A stretch of DNA of 10,115 nt from an uncultured Erysipelotrichaceae bacterium. GTDB taxonomy: Bacteria; Bacillota_I; Bacilli_A; Erysipelotrichales; Erysipelotrichaceae. The stretch lies in assembly GCA_934675465.1 (NCBI GenBank), contig CAKUQM010000048.1:1-10115 (forward strand). Reading direction: 5' to 3'. A model generated the notes under the pieces. The model had not been told where the DNA came from. It saw only the letters and a program-made list of their open reading frames with translations, and made no database searches. Shown one piece after another: positions 1 through 5,846 of the stretch (the first letter of the stretch is position 1; the number at the start of each line of letters is the position of its first letter). The translations under genes were made by a program, and so were the position numbers.

Positions 1-284
1 GTGTTACTTTAACTACCGCCTTTGTATCAGCTTTAACTAATAAAGCTGTAGACGCAAACTGTGCAATGACAGGTGAGGTAACTCTTCGTGGCAATGTCTT
101 ACCAATTGGCGGTTTAAGAGAAAAGTCTATTGCGGCTAATAGAAGTGGCATTACGAAGGTCTTCATCCCTAAGGGCAATGTTAAGGATATTGATGAACTT
201 CCTGATATCGTTAAAGAAAACATTACTTTTATGCCTGTAGATAAAGTGGATACTATCTTAAAAGAGGCTATTATCCATGATTAG
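1..284 (+). CDS. lon: Lon ATP-dependent serine protease, C-terminal fragment (5' end outside window)
   Basis: This is the tail of the Lon protease domain (family S16), a cytoplasmic AAA+ protease that degrades misfolded and regulatory proteins. The reading frame enters at base 3 and continues the Lon signature after the Ser-Ala-Gly catalytic motif: VTLTTAFVSALTNK, then AMTGEVTLRG and VLPIGGLREK. The catalytic serine must lie only a few bases upstream of the window. The catalytic lysine of the Ser-Lys dyad is present as the Lys of GGLREK, codon 123-125. The end of the protein matches the usual Lon C-terminus (IPKGN, DELPDIV, then the VDKVDTIL helix), so only the 5' part is missing because of the window edge. 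The internal ATG at 66 is the Met of AMTGE and not a start. The stop at 282-284 overlaps the engB start by 8 nt, as expected for the lon-engB pair common in Bacillota. Confidence 0.95.
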   Translation, partial: VTLTTAFVSALTNKAVDANCAMTGEVTLRGNVLPIGGLREKSIAANRSGITKVFIPKGNVKDIDELPDIVKENITFMPVDKVDTILKEAIIHD

Positions 285-843
285 TTTCTTATGTTCAGGT
301 ACCAAAAAAGATCATTATCCTGAAAGTGAAATGGAAGTAGTCTTTGTAGGTAGAAGTAATGTAGGTAAGTCATCGTTAATAAATAAGCTATATGGTAAAA
401 TTGCCTATGTAGGTAAAACACCTGGTAAGACAAGGCTTTTAAACTTCTTCAATGTCGATAATAAATATACTGTATGTGATGTACCAGGTTATGGTTATGC
501 TAGAAGGAGTGACAAAGAAATCATTGAGTTTGGTGAGATGATGGATGAATACTTTACTCAAAGAGAAGCTTTGAAGCTATGTGTTATGATTCTAGATATC
601 AGAAGAACACCAAATCAAGATGATATCGATATGTATAACTATCTAAAAGACTTAGATATTCCGGTACTTTTTGTCCTTAATAAGTGCGATAAATTCTCTA
701 ATAATCAACGTATAAATCAGATGAAAGTCATCTATAAAACACTAGGCATTGAACAGGCGATTTGTATTTCATGCCTAAAAGGTGTTAATATAGATGTTGT
801 GGCTAGGAGTATTGAGTCACTTATAAAGGAGTATGATGAATAG
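277..843 (+). CDS. ysxC: EngB/YsxC ribosome-biogenesis GTPase
   Basis: This is a TRAFAC-class GTPase of the EngB/YsxC/YihA family, involved in late assembly of the 50S ribosomal subunit and usually essential in Bacillota. At 188 aa it has the normal family length. Visible motifs in order are the G1 P-loop GRSNVGKSS (residues 25-33), the G2 region TPGKTRLLNFF (48-58) with the PGKT threonine, G3 DVPGYG (68-73), G4 NKCDK (135-139) and a G5-like SCLKG (165-169). The ATG at 277 lies inside the lon stop region and is preceded by AAAGAGG at 261-267 with 9-nt spacing, so translation is probably coupled to lon. The 3' end overlaps the next gene. EngA and Era are excluded because there is only one G domain and no KH domain. 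Confidence 0.96.
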   Translation: MISFLCSGTKKDHYPESEMEVVFVGRSNVGKSSLINKLYGKIAYVGKTPGKTRLLNFFNVDNKYTVCDVPGYGYARRSDKEIIEFGEMMDEYFTQREALKLCVMILDIRRTPNQDDIDMYNYLKDLDIPVLFVLNKCDKFSNNQRINQMKVIYKTLGIEQAICISCLKGVNIDVVARSIESLIKEYDE

Positions 844-1495
844 TTTTATTGAATTTATTAACCGTGTCCCCTTGTTAATTGAGTCCATATTAGTAGTTTT
901 AGTACCAAGTAGTCAGCAAGTTTATGCGAATACTTATACTAATGAAGAGCTAGAAAATGATGAACTGATTGTTAAAACAGTTTCTAGTGATGAGGAAAAA
1001 GACTTCGTATTTGCGGATAGCGCAAATACTAAATACATTCTTGAGACAAAGGGACAAGAAGTTGCAACTGCTAACTTTGATAAGCTTCAAGGTGAATTAG
1101 ATATCGCCATTGAAGAATATGAAGCTGAGCAAGCAAAATTAAGCCGTAGTGGTTCAAGATCAACTTATACATTTAACATGAGTGAATTAGCTGGTGGTGA
1201 TGTGTGGTCAATCGCTAATGGCCTTGTAGGTACACCAGGTAATTGCTTCTATATCTGTCAATTATTTATTCAAGCATTTACTGGTGAATGGAATTCGCTT
1301 GGTAACATTTACCAAACTGATAGTCCATCCCCTGGTGACTTAATCTATTACGCTAATGGTGGTATGGGTGCTCAACACTGGGCAATCTATTTAGGAGGCG
1401 ATCAAGCATTACATGGTAACTACAATGGTACTACTGTAATTAGAAGCATCTACCTCAAGAGTGGTAGTAGTCCTATATTTTACAAATTAGGTTAA
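836..1495 (+). CDS. Secreted NlpC/P60-like cysteine peptidase (putative peptidoglycan hydrolase)
   Basis: The 219-aa product has an N-terminal signal sequence: Arg near residue 10, a hydrophobic stretch at about 11-26, and a likely signal peptidase I site after VYA at residue 31. An acidic, partly helical linker follows (about 32-110), then a C-terminal domain of about 105 residues with NlpC/P60 hallmarks. These are a candidate catalytic Cys137 in GNCFYICQLF, the SPGDLIYY motif (165-172), a candidate catalytic His181 in QHWAIYLGG, and a possible third polar residue His193 in ALHGNY. By family it would cleave peptide bonds in cell-wall stem peptides outside the membrane; the substrate cannot be read here. 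Tandem ATGs exist at 833 and 836. AAAGGAG at 825-831 leaves 4 nt before 836 but 1 nt before 833, so 836 is preferred. The start lies inside engB. The signal peptide is atypical in carrying a Glu in its hydrophobic core. A CHAP amidase is the main alternative. Confidence 0.75.
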   Translation: MNSFIEFINRVPLLIESILVVLVPSSQQVYANTYTNEELENDELIVKTVSSDEEKDFVFADSANTKYILETKGQEVATANFDKLQGELDIAIEEYEAEQAKLSRSGSRSTYTFNMSELAGGDVWSIANGLVGTPGNCFYICQLFIQAFTGEWNSLGNIYQTDSPSPGDLIYYANGGMGAQHWAIYLGGDQALHGNYNGTTVIRSIYLKSGSSPIFYKLG

Positions 1496-1504
1496 TAAAA
1501 AGCG

Positions 1505-1538
1505 AAAGAGATTTAGTGTAAGAGCTAAATCTTTTTTT
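1505..1538 (+). terminator. Intrinsic terminator of the lon-engB-peptidase unit
   Basis: An 8-bp perfect stem, AGATTTAG (1509-1516) with CTAAATCT (1525-1532), encloses an 8-nt loop. Upstream purines pair with the first U residues to lengthen the stem, and seven consecutive T follow (1532-1538). It lies 10 nt after the peptidase stop codon. Confidence 0.88.
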
Positions 1539-1590
1539 ATGTGAAAATTAAAAATTATACACCCAATATACAGTCGTGTGTACAAGAATT

Positions 1591-1602
1591 TTGTTTAAAC
1601 AA
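1591..1602. promoter_or_regulatory. 12-bp palindrome, possible protein-binding site
   Basis: TTGTTTAAACAA is a perfect palindrome in the non-coding stretch upstream of the 1653-1681 promoter. No regulator family is recognised. In such AT-rich sequence a 12-bp palindrome could arise by chance, so this is a weak call. Confidence 0.25.
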
Positions 1603-1608
1603 GTAAAA

Positions 1609-1624
1609 ATGTAAAGATTTACAT
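1609..1624. promoter_or_regulatory. 16-bp inverted repeat, candidate operator or activator site
   Basis: ATGTAAA and TTTACAT flank a 2-bp GA centre as a perfect inverted repeat. The centre is about 36 bp upstream of the -35 box at 1653, and about 71 bp upstream of the inferred start site near 1688. That phasing suits an activator better than a steric repressor. It does not fit the GlnR/TnrA consensus, because the spacing between half-sites is too short. The cognate protein is unknown. Confidence 0.4.
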
Positions 1625-1652
1625 ATCTATGAAAATAAGATGAAAATATTTG

Positions 1653-1681
1653 TTGACATGTATTTTCTATTTTTGTAACAT
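1653..1681 (+). promoter_or_regulatory. Sigma-A-type promoter for the leader/liv transcript
   Basis: A perfect -35 TTGACA (1653-1658) is followed by a 17-bp spacer and a weaker -10 TAACAT (1676-1681; four of six match TATAAT). The inferred start near 1688 leaves only about 18 nt before the ATG of the 34-codon ORF. This is the only convincing promoter between the upstream terminator and livJ, and is therefore the best candidate for the whole liv operon. Confidence 0.7.
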
Positions 1682-1705
1682 AAGTTCATGGAAGGAGAAA
1701 CATAC

Positions 1706-1810
1706 ATGAACTTTTATTTAAAACAAGAACACTCTCACTATTCTCCTTGCTATTTAGCTATTATTATCGTGATTATTATTATGTTACTTAGCGCAGTAAC
1801 CTTTTCATGA
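1706..1810 (+). CDS. 34-codon ORF, candidate branched-chain leader peptide
   Basis: A short ORF starts at ATG 1706 and stops at TGA 1808-1810. It has a strong ribosome binding site, AAGGAG at 1692-1697, with 8-nt spacing. The first half is polar (KQEHSHYSP). The second half is hydrophobic: residues 17-28 read LAIIIVIIIMLL. Codons 19-25 (1760-1780) are six Ile and one Val, codons 27-28 are Leu, and 12 of 34 codons encode Leu, Ile or Val. An intrinsic terminator starts 28 nt after the stop, and the next gene is the liv BCAA importer. Regulatory leader peptides of ilv and leu operons in other bacteria have this composition and placement. That function is inferred. The alternative is a small single-pass membrane peptide, because an Ile/Leu/Val run is also a transmembrane segment. 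No homolog is recognised. Confidence 0.65.
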   Translation: MNFYLKQEHSHYSPCYLAIIIVIIIMLLSAVTFS

Positions 1811-1862
1811 TTAAGATAGCTTTATTTGAAATATTTTTAAGGATGGGCTATCGACCATCCTT
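1749..1862 (+). promoter_or_regulatory. Candidate transcription attenuator (competing RNA pairings)
   Basis: Four segments can pair in mutually exclusive ways. Segment 1 is GCTATTT at 1749-1755, with a second copy GCTATT at 1757-1762, just before and at the start of the Ile codons. Segment 2 is AAGATAGC at 1813-1820, just after the stop codon. Segment 3 is GGGCTATC at 1845-1852, in the upper 5' arm and loop of the terminator. Segment 4 is CCATCCTT at 1855-1862. Pairing 1:2 frees the terminator (3:4). Pairing 2:3 has six Watson-Crick pairs plus two G-U, and a further weak 1825-1827/1840-1842 block, and it would disrupt the terminator. A ribosome stalled in the Ile run would cover segment 1; a ribosome at the stop would cover segment 2. 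This matches the logic of classical attenuators, but the helices are short and untested. Confidence 0.5.
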
Positions 1863-1869
1863 TTATTTT
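1839..1869 (+). terminator. Intrinsic terminator between the leader ORF and livJ
   Basis: The stem AAGGATGG (1839-1846) pairs with CCATCCTT (1855-1862) around an 8-nt loop, and the T-rich tract TTTTATTTT (1861-1869) follows. It lies after the 34-codon ORF and before livJ. Transcripts from the 1653 promoter must read through it to express the liv genes, unless livJ has its own promoter in 1870-1916, where I see no convincing -35/-10 pair. Confidence 0.82.
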
Positions 1870-1931
1870 ATTAATAGAAAAGCTTATTAAAGCTTGTCTA
1901 TAGATTAAAAACGATTAGGGAGGGAAGTTTT

Positions 1932-3101
1932 ATGAAAAAATTATTAGTCGTTTTACTAAGTGTACTAATGCTAATGACATTATGTGCATGTGGCTCTGAC
2001 AAAGAAACAGGTGATGATAGTGTTGATTCAAACACTATTAAGATTGGTGGTTCTGGTCCAACAACTGGTGAGTATGCACAATATGGTCTAGCTGTTCAAT
2101 ATGGTGCTCAAGTCGCTGTCAATGAAATCAACGAAAAAGCTGGTGAAGATGGTCTGAAGCTTGAACTAAAATTCTTAGATGATAAGGGTGATGGTGAAGA
2201 AGCTAGTAAGGCTTATGCTCAATTAACTGACTGGGGCATGCAAGTAAGTATGCTATGTACAACAACTGGTTCTTCATTAGCTGTTGCTGATAGCTACAAT
2301 GATGCTGGTGTATTTGCTATGACACCAAGTGGTTCTGCTGAAGATATTATTGCTGGTAAGGATTATGTATATAGAATGTGTTTCGCCGATCCAGAACAAG
2401 GTACAGCTGCTGCTGACTATATTGCTGAACACAAACTAGCTACTAAGGTTGCTGCCTTTGTTCAATCTGATTCAGACTACTCAGTAGGTGTGTATGATGC
2501 TTTTGTTAAAGAAGCTGCAGTTAAAGGCTTAGAAATCGTATCAACTTATTCATTCACATCAGATAACGCAACTGATTTTACAACTGGTGTTAGTGATGCT
2601 CAAAGTAAGGGTGCAGAACTTGTATTCCTACCTCTATACTATGAAAATGATACAAAGATTGTTATGGCTTGTAAGAACGCTAACTATAGTCCAGTATTCT
2701 TTGGTGTAGATGGTTTCGATGGTGCTCTTGAACAAGAAGGTGTTGATGTTTCAATGTTTGAAGGATTCTATTACTTAACACCATTCGCATATACTGCAAC
2801 TGATGATGCTACTGTATCTTTTGTATCTAAGTTCAATGCTTTAGCTGGTAATAATCCAAACCAATTCGCTGCTGATGCATATGATGTAGTATACGCAATC
2901 TATAATGCTTTAGTTGAAGCTGGTGCATCTGCTGATATGTCTGCTCAAGATATGGGTGAACTATTGTGTAAGACATTCCAAGGTGGTTTCACATATTCTG
3001 GTTTAACTGGTTCTAACATGACATGGGATGAAAATGGTGCTGTAGTTAAGGCTCCACTTGCTTTCCAAGTAAAAGATGGCAAGCTTACTGCTGCTGAATA
3101 A
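1932..3101 (+). CDS. livJ: Branched-chain amino acid ABC transporter substrate-binding lipoprotein
   Basis: This is the extracellular solute-binding component of the Liv (HAAT family) importer, tethered to the outer face of the membrane as a lipoprotein. The signal peptide begins MKKLL, has a Leu/Val/Met-rich core and ends in a lipobox LCAC with the lipidated Cys at residue 20. An acidic linker follows, then a type I periplasmic-binding fold from about residue 35 (IKIGGSGPTTGEYAQYG). TTTGSS (110-115) and TPSGSAED (131-138) match the segments that hold the amino acid backbone in LivJ/LivK-type proteins. Length 389 aa is normal. The start is supported by AGGGAGGG at 1917-1924 with 7-nt spacing. 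It is the first gene of livJHMGF. Leu, Ile or Val as ligand is inferred from family and context; other amino acids are possible in this family. A hairpin follows at 3114-3143. Confidence 0.93.
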   Translation: MKKLLVVLLSVLMLMTLCACGSDKETGDDSVDSNTIKIGGSGPTTGEYAQYGLAVQYGAQVAVNEINEKAGEDGLKLELKFLDDKGDGEEASKAYAQLTDWGMQVSMLCTTTGSSLAVADSYNDAGVFAMTPSGSAEDIIAGKDYVYRMCFADPEQGTAAADYIAEHKLATKVAAFVQSDSDYSVGVYDAFVKEAAVKGLEIVSTYSFTSDNATDFTTGVSDAQSKGAELVFLPLYYENDTKIVMACKNANYSPVFFGVDGFDGALEQEGVDVSMFEGFYYLTPFAYTATDDATVSFVSKFNALAGNNPNQFAADAYDVVYAIYNALVEAGASADMSAQDMGELLCKTFQGGFTYSGLTGSNMTWDENGAVVKAPLAFQVKDGKLTAAE

Positions 3102-3113
3102 TTAAACGTTTAT

Positions 3114-3143
3114 GTAAGAAGTTGCCAATTGGCAACTTCTTAC
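3114..3143 (+). other. Intercistronic 13-bp hairpin between livJ and livH
   Basis: GTAAGAAGTTGCC (3114-3126) and GGCAACTTCTTAC (3131-3143) form a perfect stem around AATT; the whole 30 bp is a perfect palindrome. No U-tract follows (TAAACTA), so it is not a standard intrinsic terminator. Hairpins in this place, after the binding-protein gene and before the permease genes, can protect the upstream mRNA from 3' exonucleases and raise binding-protein yield. That role is inferred here. Confidence 0.75.
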
Positions 3144-3164
3144 TAAACTATAAAGGGGGAATTT

Positions 3165-4046
3165 ATGATCTTTATATCAAATCTAATCAGTGGTATAAGA
3201 CTTGGCTCAATCTATGCAATCATCGCCCTTGGCTACACCATGGTATATGGTATTGCTAAGATGTTAAACTTTGCCCATGGTGATGTCATCATGATTGGTG
3301 CCTATAGTGCCTTTGTAGCTCTTTATAGAGCTAATTTGCCACTTCCTATAGCTCTTATTATTTCAATAATTATTTGTACCTTACTAGGTGTAATTATTGA
3401 AAGATTGGCCTACAAACCCTTAAGACAAGCCTCATCTTTGGCTGTTCTTATAACTGCTATTGGCGTCAGCTATTTCCTACAAAACCTAGCTCTTTTGATA
3501 TGGGGATCAGCTGCTAAAATTTTTCCAACCATCCTAGATTATGGTTCTATTAACTTATTTAATGATCAACTAAAATTAAGCTATCAAATGCTAATCACGA
3601 TTACTGTATGTATCGTAATAATGATTCTATTAAATCTATTTATCAAAAAGACTAAGATTGGTAAAGCTATGAGAGCTTGTAGTGAGGATAAAGAGGCCGC
3701 TGCCTTAATGGGTATTAATGTTGATAATATCATCTCGTTAACATTCGCTATTGGTTCTGGTTTAGCCGCAATAGCTGCCATATTGTTATGTGCAGCCTAT
3801 CCAACCGTAACACCAACCCTAGGCTCTATGCCTGGTATTAAAGCTTTTACAGCTGCTGTAATTGGTGGTATCGGTTCTATTCCTGGTGCCTTATTAGGAG
3901 GTCTATTATTAGGCGTTATTGAAATAATCGTAAAAGCTTATGGTCTATCAGAACTTACTGATGCTATTGCTTTTGGGGTCTTGATTCTAGTTTTATTATT
4001 TAAACCAACTGGCTTATTAGGAAAGAAAGTAAAGGAGAAAGTATAA
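3165..4046 (+). CDS. livH: Branched-chain amino acid ABC transporter permease LivH
   Basis: This is one of the two membrane permeases of the Liv importer and forms the translocation pore with LivM. Of its 293 residues most lie in about eight hydrophobic segments. The N-terminus (LISGIRLGSIYAIIALGYTM) and the NFAHGD motif at 35-40 are typical of LivH. The cytoplasmic coupling loop that contacts the ATPases is visible at about 164-185, with GKAMRACSEDKEAAALMGIN. GGIGSIPGALLGG (234-246) and the terminal FKPTGLLGK (279-287) are also family hallmarks. AAAGGGGG at 3152-3159 supports the ATG at 3165. Only one base separates its stop from the livM start, so the permease genes are co-translated. Nothing is missing relative to the family. 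Confidence 0.95.
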   Translation: MIFISNLISGIRLGSIYAIIALGYTMVYGIAKMLNFAHGDVIMIGAYSAFVALYRANLPLPIALIISIIICTLLGVIIERLAYKPLRQASSLAVLITAIGVSYFLQNLALLIWGSAAKIFPTILDYGSINLFNDQLKLSYQMLITITVCIVIMILLNLFIKKTKIGKAMRACSEDKEAAALMGINVDNIISLTFAIGSGLAAIAAILLCAAYPTVTPTLGSMPGIKAFTAAVIGGIGSIPGALLGGLLLGVIEIIVKAYGLSELTDAIAFGVLILVLLFKPTGLLGKKVKEKV

Positions 4047-4047
4047 G

Positions 4048-5106
4048 ATGAAAAATAAAAAAGCATTGACTTCTTATTTATTAGTAATACTTGTATATGC
4101 CCTTATTACTATCTTAAATAAAACAGGCTCTTTATCTTCCACGATGAACGCCTTGTTAGTTCCAACAGTAGCCTATATTGTAGCTGCATTAGCCTTAAAT
4201 CTACTTGTAGGCTATTTAGGCGATTTGTGCCTAGGACAAGCTGGTTTTATGGCAGTAGGAGCTTTCTCAGGTATAGTTTGTGCTGCTTGTTTACTTAGAA
4301 ACAATATCCCAGATACTCTAGCCTTATTTATTTCAATCATTGTAGGAGGCTTGATTTCTTCTATTTTTGGTTTAATTATTGGCATTCCAGTACTAAAACT
4401 TGAAGGTGACTATCTAGCTATTGTTACACTTGCATTCTGTCAAATCATTAAAACACTTTTTTTAAATCTATATGTAGGTGTTGATTCAAATGGTTTACAT
4501 ATGTCGTTTATTAGTGATAATACTAATCTATTACCAGATGGTAAGTTACTAGTAAAAGGTGCTCTAGGTGCTGCAGTATCTCATAAGCTTTCTACTTTCT
4601 TAAGTGGTGCTATCTTAATACTATTTACTTTATTTATTATCTATAACCTAATTAACTCAAAAAGTGGTAGAGCTATTCAAAGCTGCAGAGATAATAAAAT
4701 AGCCGCTACCTCACTTGGTGTTAATATTACTAAATATAAGTTATTAGCCTTTGTGATATCAGCCTTTATTACAGGTATGGCAGGAGCTTATTATGGACTA
4801 GGATATTCTAGCTTTAAAGCTACTAAATTTGACTTTAACCTATCTATTTTAATTCTTGTTTATGTTGTTTTGGGTGGTTTAGGTAATATGACAGGTACAA
4901 TTATTTCTACTACATTATTAATTGTCCTACCGGAGGCCCTAAGATCATTCGATGACTATCGAATGATTGCTTATGCGATTGTGTTAATACTTGTTATGAT
5001 TCTATCTAACAATAAGATATTGATGTCTTATTTAGATAATTATAAAAATGCCTTGATGTCATTTATTAAACGAAAGGGGGCTAAACATGAGTGTTCTAGA
5101 AGCTAA
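4048..5106 (+). CDS. livM: Branched-chain amino acid ABC transporter permease LivM
   Basis: This is the second permease subunit of the Liv importer: 352 aa, about nine or ten hydrophobic segments, with a lysine-rich N-terminus (MKNKKA). LivM family features are LLVGYLGDLCLGQAGFMAVGAF at about 52-73, GIPVLKLEGDYLAIVTLAF in the middle, the cytoplasmic ATPase-contact loop SGRAIQSCRDNKIAATSLGVN, and YVVLGGLGNMTGTI near the C-terminus. AAAGGAG at 4031-4037 precedes the ATG. The reading frame runs 20 nt into livG, beyond the livG ribosome binding site, so termination of LivM probably feeds initiation of LivG. Its last residues (GAKHECSRS) are encoded in that overlap and look non-conserved. The call is secure; substrate range is inferred from the operon. 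Confidence 0.95.
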   Translation: MKNKKALTSYLLVILVYALITILNKTGSLSSTMNALLVPTVAYIVAALALNLLVGYLGDLCLGQAGFMAVGAFSGIVCAACLLRNNIPDTLALFISIIVGGLISSIFGLIIGIPVLKLEGDYLAIVTLAFCQIIKTLFLNLYVGVDSNGLHMSFISDNTNLLPDGKLLVKGALGAAVSHKLSTFLSGAILILFTLFIIYNLINSKSGRAIQSCRDNKIAATSLGVNITKYKLLAFVISAFITGMAGAYYGLGYSSFKATKFDFNLSILILVYVVLGGLGNMTGTIISTTLLIVLPEALRSFDDYRMIAYAIVLILVMILSNNKILMSYLDNYKNALMSFIKRKGAKHECSRS

Positions 5107-5845
5107 AAAATTAGGAATCGACTTTGGTGGCCTTACTGCCGTAAATAACTTTGACATCAAAATTGAAGAAAATGATATTTATGGTCTAATTGGTCCCAAT
5201 GGTGCCGGTAAGACAACTGTCTTTAATCTTTTAACTAAAGTATATCAACCTACAAGAGGTAGTATTATCTTAAATGGTGTTGATACTAAGAATATGTCAA
5301 CTGTTGATGTGAATAAGGCAGGTATTGCTAGAACCTTCCAAAATATTCGTTTGTTTAATAAGATGACCGTTATGGAAAATGTTCTTGTAGGCTTTCATAA
5401 CAACATCACTTATTCAACACTAGATGGAATCTTTAAGACACCTAAGTATCGTAAACAAGAAAAAGAGATGCATGATAAGGCTATGGATTTATTAAAGATC
5501 TTTAAACTAGAAGACTTTAGAGATCTAAACGCCTCATCACTTCCCTATGGTGCTCAAAGAAGACTAGAAATCGCCAGAGCCCTAGCTACTAATCCTTGTT
5601 TATTACTATTAGATGAACCAGCTGCTGGTATGAATCCAACCGAAACCGAAGAACTTATGAATACAATCAGATTTATAAGAGACCACTTCCATATTGCGAT
5701 TCTTTTAATCGAACATGATATGAAACTGGTTATGGGAGTTTGCGAAAAGATCACAGTACTTAATTTCGGTCAAGTACTTACAAGTGGTAAACCACAGGAT
5801 ATTCAAAACAACCCTGAAGTTATTAAGGCTTACTTAGGAGATTAA
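5087..5845 (+). CDS. livG: Branched-chain amino acid ABC transporter ATP-binding protein LivG
   Basis: This is one of the two cytoplasmic ATPases that drive Liv import. The 252-aa single nucleotide-binding domain shows Walker A GPNGAGKTT (36-44), a Q-loop in RTFQNIRLF, the signature LPYGAQRRLEIARAL beginning at 152, Walker B LLLLDEP (Asp176, Glu177) followed by AAGMNPTE, and the H-loop in IEHDMKLVM. The PYGxQRR form of the signature, the AGMNP motif and the insertion after the Q-loop distinguish LivG from LivF. AAAGGGGG at 5073-5080 with 6-nt spacing supports the ATG at 5087, which lies inside the end of livM. Only one base separates its stop from livF. It pairs with LivF as an asymmetric ATPase dimer in this family. 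Confidence 0.96.
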   Translation: MSVLEAKKLGIDFGGLTAVNNFDIKIEENDIYGLIGPNGAGKTTVFNLLTKVYQPTRGSIILNGVDTKNMSTVDVNKAGIARTFQNIRLFNKMTVMENVLVGFHNNITYSTLDGIFKTPKYRKQEKEMHDKAMDLLKIFKLEDFRDLNASSLPYGAQRRLEIARALATNPCLLLLDEPAAGMNPTETEELMNTIRFIRDHFHIAILLIEHDMKLVMGVCEKITVLNFGQVLTSGKPQDIQNNPEVIKAYLGD

Positions 5846-5846
5846 T

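Noticed and set aside
1882..1897. Repeated AAGCTT with ATTA between copies, possible hairpin
   Set aside because: Each copy is a self-complementary 6-mer in AT-rich DNA. The 6-bp stem is weak and has no clear link to the attenuator or to a known binding site.
1863..1916. Separate livJ promoter
   Set aside because: TATAGA at 1899-1904 resembles a -10 box, but no acceptable -35 lies 16-18 bp upstream (AGAAAA region). It is possible but not supportable as a feature.
3114..3160. Intrinsic terminator between livJ and livH
   Set aside because: The stem is strong, but it is followed by TAAACTATAAAGG with no T-run, and the liv genes downstream need to be transcribed with livJ.
5540..5566. LivG lacks a canonical LSGGQ signature (LPYGAQ)
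   Set aside because: PYGxQRR is the usual form of the signature in LivG-type ATPases.
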